The notes under the pieces: generated by a model
What the model was told of the DNA's origin: nothing
Seen by the model: only the letters and a program-made list of their open reading frames with translations
The model's database searches: none
NCBI GenBank assembly: GCA_902780635.1
Contig: CACZGH010000026.1
Coordinates: forward strand, 1 to 50,184
Reading direction: 5' to 3'
Origin: an uncultured Prevotellaceae bacterium
GTDB taxonomy: Bacteria; Bacteroidota; Bacteroidia; Bacteroidales; Bacteroidaceae
Length of the DNA stretch: 50,184 nucleotides
Made by a program: the position numbers and the translations under genes
Part shown: positions 24,387-33,925 of the stretch, in pieces
Layout: the number at the start of each line of letters is the position of its first letter
Numbering within the stretch: the stretch's first letter is position 1

Positions 24387-27300
24387 CTATCTGATGTATT
24401 TCTTTCCGTTGATGATGTAGATGCCACGAGGCAGTGACTGGAGAGCCTCTGAGACGGAAGTGTTGTTGTGGGTCTTCACCTTAGAGCCTGAGATGCTGTA
24501 GACACTGAGCGTGCCATGGTTTGTCGGGGTGCTGATGTTCACGTCGCTGATGGCATCGGTGTCCTCAAATACGTCGATGTAGCTAGCCACATAAAGGGCG
24601 GCACCATCGAGGGGTTCTGATTCAGAAGTGAAGTAAGCACGGAACGGCTTGACAGTGGAGCTGGTGCTGATGTAGACAAAGTTGTTGCCGCCCATCTCCT
24701 CGTCGAGCTGGTAGACATATTTACCTTTAGTGGTGGTCTCTGCCAGAGAACCCTCAAAGTCGAAGTTCTGGGCATCGGCCACTGTCTTGCCTTTCTTGAC
24801 GGTAACGTCGACAGCACTGAATGTCAGAGGTTTGCCCACCAGACTGTATTCCTCGCCCTTGTAGTCGCCAGGCACGGTGATGATGTAGGGCATACCAGCC
24901 TTGAAAGTCTCGGCATTGGTGAAGTAGGCATAATAGCCCTCTTCGCCGTAGAACCGTCTCAGCCAGAAATTCTTGTCTTTATTTTGGCCTGGTTTGAACC
25001 AGTCTACCACTTGGTCGTTGGTGGTATTGGTGATGGTCTGCACATCAAATGGCAGCACGATAGTGCTCCAGTTGTTTTGGTTTCTCACACCCATGAATCC
25101 CTTTTCGAAGGTGCGGGTGTAACTGATTTCAGCGGCAGTGAAGTCTCTTGGTATGAAGCAAGAGTAGCCGTCTGTGAGCACAATCTTGTTGGCTGCGAGA
25201 TTGACAATCTGGTTGCGGTCAGCCAGTGAAGCGTATGACTTCGTGACATAGTAGAACGTGTTGGGGTTGCTGTTGGGCACGATGTCAGAAGGTACAGTGG
25301 AGAGGCTGGTGAGGTCGAGTGCCACAGCGTCTTCCGGCACGGTGAAGGGGTCTTTGGAAGTGGCCTGGAAATGTGCAGTGCCATCAGCCGTATAGTATCC
25401 GATACCACGCTTGGCAGTGATGTTGATGGAGAATCCAACCGTGGAGAACGTGTTGTTGTTGGAAGAGCTTTTTGACTTATAGTATCCTACCAGGTTGTAG
25501 GTGGCTCCATAGTCCATCAGTGTCTCGAAATAGAACTCCTGACTCCCTCCGACGGGGATATTTGCGAAGTACTTGGTGGTCTGGTCCCAGTAGACGTATT
25601 TTCTGAGGATACGGATATAGTCGTTGTAGTCCTCAGTGCCGTTGTTGGTCACGGTGACTTTCACGCGCATCATGTTGCCTATGACAGACTCACTCTCATT
25701 GTCGTAATTTTCTATTGAATAAGTGAATTTCAACTTATATGACACTGCGTCAAGTGCCTCTATCTCTTTGGAGAAGAGTACTTTGGTGTGAGCTGTATCG
25801 GTGCAGATGGTCAGTGTGTGCGGACCGATAGTCCTGGGATAGTAGAGGAACTCGATGTCATCGGAGGAATTCTTTTTGATATGTTCGAGCCTAATCTGCC
25901 GGATCTGGTCGTTGTCGAAGAGATAGAGGAAGCGGTTGTATTTCTCCATCATATTGTTGGTGACGTTGACTTTCATCCTTCTCACAGCACCGATGTACAG
26001 AGGCGTTTCGTCAATAAACTCAAATGAGTTGTATTCGACAGCTGGTATGGCTTTCATCTTGGCGATACCGTCGGCTATTTCTACCTGGATGTAGGCATTG
26101 GCGCTCTTGCAAGCATCGAAATGCCAGATGCCGTCGCCCTGGGAGAGTCTGCTGATGGGGTAGATGCGGTAGGTGCCGTCTTCCATATCACCGAATCCGA
26201 CAGGCCATGTGGTGGTGATGGTCTTGGTGTTGGAAGGGAACTGGAGGGTTTCATTGGCGAGCAGTTTCACCATCTTATAAGAACTGTCGTAAAGTCCCAG
26301 TCCGTATTCATACAATTTCTCGTTGACCGACTCGTTGCGGAGCTTGGTGGTGACTTCTATACCAGTGAATGTGAGAGATGTGAGCGAGAGGCAGGAATTG
26401 AGTAAGATGCTATCGTTGGCAGCCATCATATCTGTCTCGTCTGTCTCGTCTGTCACCTCTGTTTCATCTATTTCATCTGTTATCTCATCGTCGATATCGT
26501 CTGTCTCATCTTCATCCGTCTCTGGTGCATTGTCAGGCTCTGGATAAACGTTGAAGATAAAGCCAAGATTGTTCATGTAGTTGTAGTTGTCAGACACGTT
26601 TTTGTAGGGGCTGAGCAGTGTCAGTTTGAAATAACCTTTTGAAGATCCTTCCCATCCCCACTCAATATGGAAATAGTCGTCCTCGTCATAGCCGTCGACG
26701 AGGAACATGTGTCCAGACTTACCTGTGCTAAAGCCTGAGATCAGTACAGGCTGGCCTTTTGTCACCTGCTGATAGAGCAGGTCTTCCCACTCATTCATAG
26801 TTCTCCAGCTGGAATACCAGTAGTCTGAAGCATGATATCCGTATTGTCTGAGCAGGGTAGGTATCTTGGAGACATCGGAACTGGAGGTATTGGTGTTGAA
26901 GTCGCTTCTGAGCGCCTGACCTACATACCGCATGAGCCATCCTACGGCATTACCTTCAGTACTCGTATAGCTCTGTCTCTTATACATATTGCGCATATTG
27001 GTCCAGTCGAAGGGTACGGAGGGCAGGTCTTCGAGAACAAGCTGACGTGTAGGAGTGGTGTATCCTGTTACAGGCAATGAGTTTTCGGGATATTTGTAAA
27101 ACCCCATCAGCTCACTCATAGCGACGGCTGCACAACCGACTACGCAGGTGGAGTCGTTGACTTTGGGATTGAATTTGTTGAATGGAGCCATATGCCCCCA
27201 GAAGTTTTTGATCAGGGGTGCTACTGGAACACGGGCTTGTGACATCACTCTATGTATGGCTGTCTGCTGCACGTCGGCCGGTTCAAGCTGGTCGATCAAT

Positions 27301-27650
27301 GTCATCTCCTCTTGATAGCGTCTGAGCATAAAGGCCAGACCATCAGGCATGTTGTCAGGGTCAATTTGCCCTGTGTCTGAATAGCCAATCACAGCGTCGG
27401 TGCGGTCATCACCGGACATGATGACGAAGCCGTTGCCGTCTGTTGAGTTGAAAATGTAGTAAGGAGTATTGGCAGCTGTAGGGGCGCGATGGATTGTTAA
27501 TGCTTTGCTGCTGTTGAGTGTCAAGTTAAGATTGTGCTGGTTTAAGAACGACTTTGCCTTCTGGTAGGCGGTGTTTTGGTCGACAGGTGAAGCGAAGATG
27601 CTCAGCCCTATCATGAGATTGAAAACCAGTAAATAGAATTTTTTTGACAT
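24387..27650 (-). CDS. Secreted C10-family cysteine protease (streptopain-like) with C-terminal sorting tail
   Basis: 1087 residues. A signal peptide (about 20 residues, ending IFAS) and a pro-domain (to about 130; NTPYYIFNSTDGNGFVIMSGDDR) precede the peptidase domain. The catalytic cysteine is Cys173 in VVGCAAVAM and the histidine is His314 in GKSGHMFLVDGYD, followed by the HIEWGW stretch of the family. A highly acidic Asp/Glu/Thr linker at about 375-415 separates this from several beta-rich domains. The last 60 residues (LSVYSISGSKV, then LPRGIYIINGKKYIR) look like a type A secretion-sorting tail for the type IX system. Likely outside the cell or on its surface, degrading host or dietary protein. 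A long leader of about 145 nt separates its promoter from the ATG. Confidence 0.92.
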   Translation of the reverse strand: MSKKFYLLVFNLMIGLSIFASPVDQNTAYQKAKSFLNQHNLNLTLNSSKALTIHRAPTAANTPYYIFNSTDGNGFVIMSGDDRTDAVIGYSDTGQIDPDNMPDGLAFMLRRYQEEMTLIDQLEPADVQQTAIHRVMSQARVPVAPLIKNFWGHMAPFNKFNPKVNDSTCVVGCAAVAMSELMGFYKYPENSLPVTGYTTPTRQLVLEDLPSVPFDWTNMRNMYKRQSYTSTEGNAVGWLMRYVGQALRSDFNTNTSSSDVSKIPTLLRQYGYHASDYWYSSWRTMNEWEDLLYQQVTKGQPVLISGFSTGKSGHMFLVDGYDEDDYFHIEWGWEGSSKGYFKLTLLSPYKNVSDNYNYMNNLGFIFNVYPEPDNAPETDEDETDDIDDEITDEIDETEVTDETDETDMMAANDSILLNSCLSLTSLTFTGIEVTTKLRNESVNEKLYEYGLGLYDSSYKMVKLLANETLQFPSNTKTITTTWPVGFGDMEDGTYRIYPISRLSQGDGIWHFDACKSANAYIQVEIADGIAKMKAIPAVEYNSFEFIDETPLYIGAVRRMKVNVTNNMMEKYNRFLYLFDNDQIRQIRLEHIKKNSSDDIEFLYYPRTIGPHTLTICTDTAHTKVLFSKEIEALDAVSYKLKFTYSIENYDNESESVIGNMMRVKVTVTNNGTEDYNDYIRILRKYVYWDQTTKYFANIPVGGSQEFYFETLMDYGATYNLVGYYKSKSSSNNNTFSTVGFSINITAKRGIGYYTADGTAHFQATSKDPFTVPEDAVALDLTSLSTVPSDIVPNSNPNTFYYVTKSYASLADRNQIVNLAANKIVLTDGYSCFIPRDFTAAEISYTRTFEKGFMGVRNQNNWSTIVLPFDVQTITNTTNDQVVDWFKPGQNKDKNFWLRRFYGEEGYYAYFTNAETFKAGMPYIITVPGDYKGEEYSLVGKPLTFSAVDVTVKKGKTVADAQNFDFEGSLAETTTKGKYVYQLDEEMGGNNFVYISTSSTVKPFRAYFTSESEPLDGAALYVASYIDVFEDTDAISDVNISTPTNHGTLSVYSISGSKVKTHNNTSVSEALQSLPRGIYIINGKKYIR

Positions 27651-27967
27651 AATTGAAATATGATGTTTTTAGAAAGCTTCCTTCTTTTTGAGGAGTTTGT
27701 CTTAAATAATTGCGTCTTTATCAGTAAAAAATAGTTACTTCTTACCTTAATTTCAGGTGGAAAATATGTGCGTAAAACCTTCAATGGGCTAATATCTCGG
27801 CAAAATTACTACTTTGTCTCCGATTGGACAAATAATCGTGCCAATTTTTTGAATAATAAACATTTTTTATAATAATTAACTCAGGCCATTACTTTTATAG
27901 TAATGACAAGACACGATGTACAAAAAGTATCTGACTCTCAAACTAAAATAGTAATGAACCTTAAGGG
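27651..27967. other. 317-bp gene-free region with the C10 protease promoter
   Basis: AT-rich. It contains the promoter at 27801-27832 and the long leader of the protease gene. Towards 27890-27905 a short inverted repeat (ATTACTTTTATAGTAAT) may serve as an end signal for the sugar transferase gene, whose stop is at 27968. No coding potential was seen. Confidence 0.6.
27801..27832 (-). promoter_or_regulatory. Promoter of the C10 protease gene
   Basis: On the minus strand TTTG (27829-27832), a 20-nt spacer and TAATTTTG (27801-27808): an exact match to the Bacteroidetes consensus. Transcription would start near 27794. Confidence 0.75.
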
Positions 27968-29431
27968 TTAATAGGCGTTTTTGTCAGGAAAGAAGAGGGT
28001 GACGGCGGTCTTGAGTATAATTTTGATATCGAGCCAGAAGGTCCAGTTTTCTATATACCATATATCTTTCTGGATGCGTTCCTCCATCTGCCAGAGTTCT
28101 TTAGTCTCGCCTCTGCAGCCGCTCACTTGTGCATAGCCAGTGATGCCGGGCCGGCTGAAATGCCGCACCATATACTTGTCGATGATGTTGCCATACTGCT
28201 CGGTGTGTGTAAGCATATGTGGCCGTGGCCCTACGATGCTCATATCGCCTTTGAGGACGTTGAAAAACTGTGGGAACTCATCGATATTGGTCATGCGGAT
28301 GAAGTTGCCAAAAGGAAATTTCCTGGGGTCTTCTTTGGTGGCTTGCAGAGTGTCGGCGTCGTTGTTGACATGCATGGACCGGAATTTGTAGCAGATGAAA
28401 GTTTTGCCGTTGAGACCTGTACGTGCCTGTCTGAAGAAGACCGGTCCTGGGCTCTGGTGCTTGATGATGAGTGCGATGATGGGTATGAAGGGGAGCATCA
28501 CAATACATACGATGAGGCTTACGACGATGTCGAAAGATCGCTTCAGAAACCGGTTGAAAGGTGATGAGAGCGGCTCGTAATGGTTGGTGAACACCATGGT
28601 CTCGCCGAGTTGCTCTGCCTGCAGGTTGAGGAGGAAATTGCCCACCATACGGGGCACATAGTAAAAGTGAATGATGTTTTTGTCGCAAAACCTCATAATT
28701 TTGACAATCTCATCGTATTCGTCGTGTGAGAGACTGCAAAAGACCTCGTCTATCTTGCTGATTTTGAGCTGTTTTTTCGGGTTGCTATGTTCTTTGTCCT
28801 CATAGCTTGGTGCGGCATATCTGTCGGCTATCGCATTGAAATCACGGATACTGCCGAGGCGATGTATCTCCTTGGGGCAGTTGTCCATGTCGGCGTCAGC
28901 ATAATATCCCATCACCTTGTATCCAGTGGAGGAGTCGGAGATGAGATTTTTGTAGAGCATCAGGATAGAGGGGTCATTGCCGATGAAGATGACGCTGCGC
29001 GTGTTGCGTCCCGCCTGTCTGAAAAGCCTGATGAAGAGTTTCTCTATCAGTCGGCTGCAAAGGATAACAAATATCTCGACGATGAGAAAGAGCACCATGA
29101 AGCGAAACATGCCACCGCTCTCACCGATGAGGCGCAGGCATACAAACATGATAGAGACTTGCAGTAGGCACAGTTTGACCACTTGCAGGAAGACCTCCTC
29201 GAACGTGGTGCGCCGCCGGTGAATGATGACGCCGATGACCGACTGACTGATGATCATGGAGATATTGGCCATAATCAACGTGATGCGGGGCACCAGCGTA
29301 AAATATTTGGGATATATGCCGGAGAAATATTTGGCTGCCAACACCAACAGCATGTTCATGATAATGAAGTCGATCAAGATGACACATCCCTTGATGAGTT
29401 CATTGCCTGAAGAGTATTTACGTGGAGCCAT
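27968..29431 (-). CDS. Undecaprenyl-phosphate sugar phosphotransferase (exopolysaccharide initiation)
   Basis: 487 residues. The first 130 contain about four membrane helices, followed by a CoA-binding-like Rossmann segment (SVIFIGNDPSILMLYKNL, about 145-165). A further helix at about 290-310 (FDIVVSLIVCIVMLPFIPIIALI) opens the bacterial sugar transferase domain with SPGPVFFRQARTGLNGK, FICYKFRSM, and the RPGITGYAQVSG segment. This is the WbaP/CpsE-type polyprenyl glycosylphosphotransferase that loads the first sugar phosphate onto the lipid carrier for capsule or exopolysaccharide. No other capsule genes are in the window. A -7 element on the minus strand lies at 29510-29517. Confidence 0.93.
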   Translation of the reverse strand: MAPRKYSSGNELIKGCVILIDFIIMNMLLVLAAKYFSGIYPKYFTLVPRITLIMANISMIISQSVIGVIIHRRRTTFEEVFLQVVKLCLLQVSIMFVCLRLIGESGGMFRFMVLFLIVEIFVILCSRLIEKLFIRLFRQAGRNTRSVIFIGNDPSILMLYKNLISDSSTGYKVMGYYADADMDNCPKEIHRLGSIRDFNAIADRYAAPSYEDKEHSNPKKQLKISKIDEVFCSLSHDEYDEIVKIMRFCDKNIIHFYYVPRMVGNFLLNLQAEQLGETMVFTNHYEPLSSPFNRFLKRSFDIVVSLIVCIVMLPFIPIIALIIKHQSPGPVFFRQARTGLNGKTFICYKFRSMHVNNDADTLQATKEDPRKFPFGNFIRMTNIDEFPQFFNVLKGDMSIVGPRPHMLTHTEQYGNIIDKYMVRHFSRPGITGYAQVSGCRGETKELWQMEERIQKDIWYIENWTFWLDIKIILKTAVTLFFPDKNAY

Positions 29432-29509
29432 GATGTTTCAGATACGGTTTTTTTCTGCTTAGTGATATGCGGTTGTGGGTAAGCCGGATGGTCAGCCAAT
29501 ATGGATGTG

Positions 29510-29517
29510 CAAAGATA
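29510..29517 (-). promoter_or_regulatory. -7 element of a likely promoter for the sugar transferase gene
   Basis: TATCTTTG on the minus strand fits TAnnTTTG, about 80 nt before the ATG. No clear TTTG lies at the normal upstream distance. Confidence 0.4.
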
Positions 29518-29582
29518 ATATTTTTTTTCTATTGTGTGTCCTATCTTTTCATTTTTCTTTTCTTTCCTGGTGCCAAAACGCT

Positions 29583-30194
29583 TTATTCTTCGTCGAAGGG
29601 CAACATGAGTTGTGTGTCGCCCAACAGACGGTATGACTTGCGGTGATAGGGGGTGACACCATATTGACGGATAGCCTCTCGGTGGCGACGGGTGGGATAG
29701 CCTTTGTTGCGCTGCCAGTCGTATTGTGGATATTGTGTCGCCAACTGGTCCATGTAATCGTCGCGGAACGTCTTGGCCAGGATGCTTGCCGCTGCGATAG
29801 AGAGGTATTTACCGTCGCCTTTCACAATGGTAGCGTAGGGCAGATGCTGATATGGCTTGAAACGGTTGCCATCGACGATGATGGCCTCTGGACGTGTGGA
29901 GAGTTGGTCGAGGGCCCGGTGCATGGCGAGGAACGAGGCATTGAGGATGTTGATCTGGTCAATCTCTTCCGGGGTGACGACCCCCACGGCCCAGGCCACC
30001 GCGTCGCGCAGGATGACCTCTCGCAACTGATAACGCTGATGGGCGGTGAGCTGCTTGGAGTCGTTGAGGGCGGCGTTTTGATAGTCTTGCGGCAGTATGA
30101 CCGCTGCGGCGTAGACGCTCCCTGCGAGGCATCCCCTCCCGGCCTCATCACAACCGGCCTCTGTCAGTCCTTCGTGAAAGTGACTTTTCAGCAT
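29583..30194 (-). CDS. rnhB: Ribonuclease HII
   Basis: 203 residues. It cuts RNA in RNA-DNA hybrids and starts removal of single ribonucleotides from DNA. The motif CDEAGRGCLAG gives the first two metal ligands, Asp16 and Glu17. The later IVDGNRF and AAASILAKTFRD segments match the family's other acidic sites and substrate contacts. It starts 1 bp after the sufS stop and is the last gene of the rimP-to-rnhB array. Confidence 0.96.
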   Translation of the reverse strand: MLKSHFHEGLTEAGCDEAGRGCLAGSVYAAAVILPQDYQNAALNDSKQLTAHQRYQLREVILRDAVAWAVGVVTPEEIDQINILNASFLAMHRALDQLSTRPEAIIVDGNRFKPYQHLPYATIVKGDGKYLSIAAASILAKTFRDDYMDQLATQYPQYDWQRNKGYPTRRHREAIRQYGVTPYHRKSYRLLGDTQLMLPFDEE

Positions 30195-30195
30195 G

Positions 30196-31410
30196 TCAGA
30201 ACATTTTGCTTACACGTTTGATGCCTTCCACCAGCGTGTCGATTTCTTCTTGGGTGTTGTAGAGGGCAAACGAGGCGCGTACTGTGCCCTGTATGCCCAT
30301 GCGACGCATGAGTGGCTCGGCGCAATGGTGACCGGTGCGAACGGCGATGCCCAGCCGGTCGAGCAGAGTGCCCATGTCGAGATGATGGATGTCGCCCACC
30401 AGAAAACTGACCACGGCGTCTTTGCGGCTGGCCTCTCCGATGAGGCGCATGCCGTCGATGGCGCGCAGTTGCTCCATGCAGTAGCGGGTGAGAGCTTGCT
30501 CATGGGCGGCGATGTTTTCCATGCCGATGCGCTCGATGTAGTCGATGGCTACGGCGAGGCCATGGGTGGCGATGTAATCAGGTGTGCCTGCCTCGAATTT
30601 GAGGGGTGGCTTTTCGAAAGTGGTTTTCTCAAAACTCACGGAGCCGATCATCTCGCCACCACCTTGATATGGAGGCAGACGGTCGAGCCACGCTTCTTTT
30701 CCATAGAGCACACCGACGCCGGTAGGTCCGTACATCTTGTGGCCGCTGAAGGCGAAGAAGTCGCAGTCGAGTGCCTGCACGTCGATGCGGAGGTGGGGCG
30801 CGCTCTGTGCCCCGTCGATGAGTACGGGCACACCATGACTGTGTGCGATGCGGATGATGTCGGCCACAGGGTTGACCGTTCCCAGCACATTGCTCACATG
30901 CGTCACGCTGACCAGGCGAGTACGTGCGCTGAAAAGCCGCTCATACTCGTCGAGGAGCAGCTCTCCCTGGTCGTTGATGGGTATCACCTTGATGGTAATG
31001 CCCCGACGGGCTGCCTGCAGCTGCCAAGGCACGATATTGGAGTGATGCTCCATCGTGGAGACGATCACTTCGTCGCCTTCGCTCATCATCTCCTCACAGA
31101 AGCTACTGGCCACCAGGTTGATGGCCTCGGTGGTTCCCCGTGTAAAGACGATTTCGGTAGTGCTGCGGGCATTGATGAACTGCCTGACGCGCTCTCTTGC
31201 CGCCTCGTGCAGTTCGGTGGCTTGCTGCGAGAGATAGTGTACGCCACGGTGCACATTGGCATTGACGTTGAGATACTCATCGCGCATAGCGTCGAGCACG
31301 CAGAGTGGTTTCTGGGTGGTGGCGGCGTTGTCGAGGTAGACCAGTGGGCGGTCGTAGACCGTACGTGAGAGGATAGGAAAATCTGCTCTTATTTTGTCTA
31401 TATGAATCAT
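30196..31410 (-). CDS. sufS: Cysteine desulfurase SufS
   Basis: 404 residues from MIHIDKIRADFPIL at 31410. PLP lysine Lys225 lies in SGHKMYGP and the persulfide cysteine Cys363 in RTGHHCAEP, each one residue before the E. coli SufS positions, which supports this start. In-frame ATGs at 31431 and 31449 lie in the end of sufD and are alternatives. It takes sulfur from cysteine for Fe-S cluster assembly on SufBCD. No sufE or sufU partner gene is next to it in the window. Confidence 0.95.
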   Translation of the reverse strand: MIHIDKIRADFPILSRTVYDRPLVYLDNAATTQKPLCVLDAMRDEYLNVNANVHRGVHYLSQQATELHEAARERVRQFINARSTTEIVFTRGTTEAINLVASSFCEEMMSEGDEVIVSTMEHHSNIVPWQLQAARRGITIKVIPINDQGELLLDEYERLFSARTRLVSVTHVSNVLGTVNPVADIIRIAHSHGVPVLIDGAQSAPHLRIDVQALDCDFFAFSGHKMYGPTGVGVLYGKEAWLDRLPPYQGGGEMIGSVSFEKTTFEKPPLKFEAGTPDYIATHGLAVAIDYIERIGMENIAAHEQALTRYCMEQLRAIDGMRLIGEASRKDAVVSFLVGDIHHLDMGTLLDRLGIAVRTGHHCAEPLMRRMGIQGTVRASFALYNTQEEIDTLVEGIKRVSKMF

Positions 31411-31421
31411 GGTGTCGGTGT

Positions 31422-32765
31422 CTATTTGCATAGTTTGCAGCCTTCGCATTTGCTGAGTTCTCCTCTGAATCGTTTCTCCACCAGATAGTGAAGTCGGTCG
31501 CGAAGAGGCTCCACGTGTATGCTGTCGATGACTTCGTTGACAAAGGCCAGCTGGAGCAGCAGGCGTGCCTCATGTAGGCTGATGCCTCGCTGTCGCATAT
31601 AGAAGAGGGCGGCGTCGTTGAGCTGTCCGACGGTGCTGCCGTGCGAGCACTTTACGTCGTCGGCATAGATTTCGAGCATGGGCTGGGTATACATCCTGGC
31701 GCTCTTGGTGGCGCAAAGATTTTGGTTGACCTCCTCCGACGTGGTCTTTTGGGCGCCATGGCGCACCAGCACCTTGCCGGCGAAAGCACCTGTCGACTCC
31801 TCATCGAGCACATATTTGTAGAGTTCATGGCTGGTGCCATGTGGTGCCTGGTGGTCGATGAGGGTGTTGTTGTCCACATGCTGGTTTTTGTCGGCTATCA
31901 CACATCCGTTGAGCCAGCACTCTGCCCCCTCGCCTTTGAGGGCCACCTCGGTGCGGTTGCGTGTCACGCCGTTGTGCAGCGTGATGACGTTGTGATGCAG
32001 ACGGCTGTTGGCTTGCTGCTCGATGAAGAGGTTGCTCACCCGTGTGTTCTTGTAGTGGGTCTCCTCGAGACAGTACAGGTCGAGCGACGCATTCTCCCCG
32101 ACAAAGGCCTCAATGACCTGAGTGGTGAGAAAATGCTTGTCGTCGGCGGTGTGGTCGCAGAAGAGCAACTTCACCTCAGCTCCCTCCTCGACGATGATGA
32201 GCACACGGCGGTTGACCATCAGGTCGACATCTGCCCTGAGGATATTGATCACTTGTATGGTGCGGTCTACTTTCACTTGGCGTGGCACATAGACTAGCAG
32301 TCCGTCCTGTGCCAACATCGTGTTGAGGGCTGTCACGCTGTCCTCCTCTGTCCGGGCGATGGTGGCATAATGCTGCTGGATGAGCTGGGGGCGGGTGTCG
32401 GCGATGTGTCGCAGCGAGTCGATGATGACCCCCTCAGGCAGTTTGCTTTTGGGTAACGCCTTGGAATAGAAGATGTCATTGACGATGAAATAGAGCGAGG
32501 TGCTGAGATTGGGCACGTCGCAGCGAAAGGCGTCATAGGGATTGACGGGTATGTCGAGCCGACGCAGGTTGAGCCCATAGTCAGGCTCGAAGAGGCGCTG
32601 CATGTCGGTGTATTTGTAGCGTTCTACTTTTCTGGTCGGAAACCCTTGCTGTCGGAAGTCCCGAAAAGCCAGCTCACGGTGGCTGTTCATCACCTGCGCT
32701 GAGTGGGCACAGATCATGTCGTGGCACTGCTCATAGAGTGTGATGTATTGACTTTCGCTACCCAT
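31422..32765 (-). CDS. sufD: Fe-S cluster assembly protein SufD
   Basis: 447 residues. A mainly beta-helical scaffold partner of SufB and SufC. The C-terminal region shows the SufB/D signature (VKCSHGSTVGQLNDAALFYMRQRGIS). It starts inside the end of sufC with an 8-bp overlap and is followed by sufS. The N-terminal part is divergent, as usual for SufD. Confidence 0.95.
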   Translation of the reverse strand: MGSESQYITLYEQCHDMICAHSAQVMNSHRELAFRDFRQQGFPTRKVERYKYTDMQRLFEPDYGLNLRRLDIPVNPYDAFRCDVPNLSTSLYFIVNDIFYSKALPKSKLPEGVIIDSLRHIADTRPQLIQQHYATIARTEEDSVTALNTMLAQDGLLVYVPRQVKVDRTIQVINILRADVDLMVNRRVLIIVEEGAEVKLLFCDHTADDKHFLTTQVIEAFVGENASLDLYCLEETHYKNTRVSNLFIEQQANSRLHHNVITLHNGVTRNRTEVALKGEGAECWLNGCVIADKNQHVDNNTLIDHQAPHGTSHELYKYVLDEESTGAFAGKVLVRHGAQKTTSEEVNQNLCATKSARMYTQPMLEIYADDVKCSHGSTVGQLNDAALFYMRQRGISLHEARLLLQLAFVNEVIDSIHVEPLRDRLHYLVEKRFRGELSKCEGCKLCK

Positions 32766-33510
32766 CGATCTCAGATTTTATCCAGTCATAGCCTCTTGCC
32801 TCTATTTCCCGGGCCAGTTCGGGGCCGCCGGTCTTGACGATGCGTCCCTGGTAGAGCACATGCACCACATCGGGCTTGATCATATCGAGCAAGCGGTCGT
32901 AATGGGTGATGACGATGGTGGAGGTGTCTGGGGTGCGCATTTGGTTGACACCCTGTGCCACGATACGCATGGCGTCGACATCGAGGCCCGAGTCGGTCTC
33001 GTCGAGGATGGCGAGGCGTGGCTCCAACATGGCCATCTGGAAGATCTCGTTGCGCTTTTTCTCGCCGCCGCTGAAGCCCTCGTTGACAGAGCGGTGGGCG
33101 AGTTTGCTGTCAAGTTGCACAATCTGGCGTTTCTCTCTCATGAGTTTGAGAAACTCGGTGGCATTGAGAGGGGGCAGTCCTTGGTATTTTCTCTTCTCGT
33201 TGATGGCGGCTTTCATGAAGTTGGTCATAGAGACGCCGGGAATCTCCACTGGGTACTGGAAGGAGAGAAAGAGCCCCTCGTGGGCCCTGTCCTCTGGCTT
33301 CATGGCCAGCAGGTCTTTGCCGTTGAACCAGGCTTCGCCGTCTGTCACCTCGTAGAGCGGGTTGCCCACGAGCACTGCCGACAGGGTGGACTTGCCAGAG
33401 CCGTTGGGTCCCATGATGGCGTGGGTCTCACCGTCTTTGATTTCCAGGTCGATGCCTTTTAATATCTCTTTGCCGTTGATGGTGGCATGAAGATTCTTGA
33501 TTGTTAGCAT
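32758..33510 (-). CDS. sufC: Fe-S cluster assembly ATPase SufC
   Basis: 250 residues from MLTIKNLHATI at 33510; a longer in-frame start exists but would add a non-conserved 21 residues. ABC ATPase with Walker A GPNGSGKST, the signature SGGEKKRNEI and Walker B LAILDETDSGLD. It drives the SufBCD scaffold. It overlaps sufD by 8 bp, and lies 19 bp after the small secreted-protein gene that separates it from sufB. Confidence 0.96.
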   Translation of the reverse strand: MLTIKNLHATINGKEILKGIDLEIKDGETHAIMGPNGSGKSTLSAVLVGNPLYEVTDGEAWFNGKDLLAMKPEDRAHEGLFLSFQYPVEIPGVSMTNFMKAAINEKRKYQGLPPLNATEFLKLMREKRQIVQLDSKLAHRSVNEGFSGGEKKRNEIFQMAMLEPRLAILDETDSGLDVDAMRIVAQGVNQMRTPDTSTIVITHYDRLLDMIKPDVVHVLYQGRIVKTGGPELAREIEARGYDWIKSEIDG

Positions 33511-33529
33511 ATGATGGTGTGTTCTAATG

Positions 33530-33925
33530 TCAGAATAAAATGATATCGAGAAGCGTATTGATGAGACAACCACCCAGTGACATGTCCTCTATGGGGTCGT
33601 AGAAGAGTGGGGGAGGGTCAGGCACCTTGTATGGCCCGCACTTGAATGGAGAAAAGTCTATCAGGCGAGGTGTTATCCCATTATCAGGAACCATCGTCCA
33701 GTGATTCTGAATGGTATTGAGATACAAATCCCATCTATTGACAGAGTATGGCTTAAAACGAGGAGACAGAGACATCATGATGGAGTCGGTCTTCTGAAAC
33801 AAGTCCATACCAATGGTGTTTGTCTGTTGCAGCGGATTATAGCGTATGTGAAAAGACTGTGCCGACAGCCGTGTAGCAACAGATATAAAAACCAATGTCA
33901 ATATGATGGTCTTGATGTGTCTCAT
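33530..33925 (-). CDS. Small secreted protein of unknown function inside the suf array
   Basis: 131 residues with a convincing signal peptide ([23 protein letters not shown]). The mature part (about 108 residues) has no recognised domain. It contains [19 protein letters not shown] and a hydrophobic end ([15 protein letters not shown]), with two cysteines in the mature protein. Its ATG overlaps the sufB stop in an ATGA arrangement and it ends 19 bp before sufC. It is thus translated with the Fe-S genes, although its signal peptide sends it out of the cytoplasm. Its base composition is more AT-rich than the suf genes around it, hinting at later insertion. No function is proposed. Confidence 0.75.
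   Translation of the reverse strand: MRHIKTIILTLVFISVATRLSAQSFHIRYNPLQQTNTIGMDLFQKTDSIMMSLSPRFKPYSVNRWDLYLNTIQNHWTMVPDNGITPRLIDFSPFKCGPYKVPDPPPLFYDPIEDMSLGGCLINTLLDIILF

Noticed and set aside
30193-31368. A 391-codon plus-strand frame opposite sufS
   Set aside because: It is antisense to a clear sufS with matching catalytic residues and has no recognisable family of its own.
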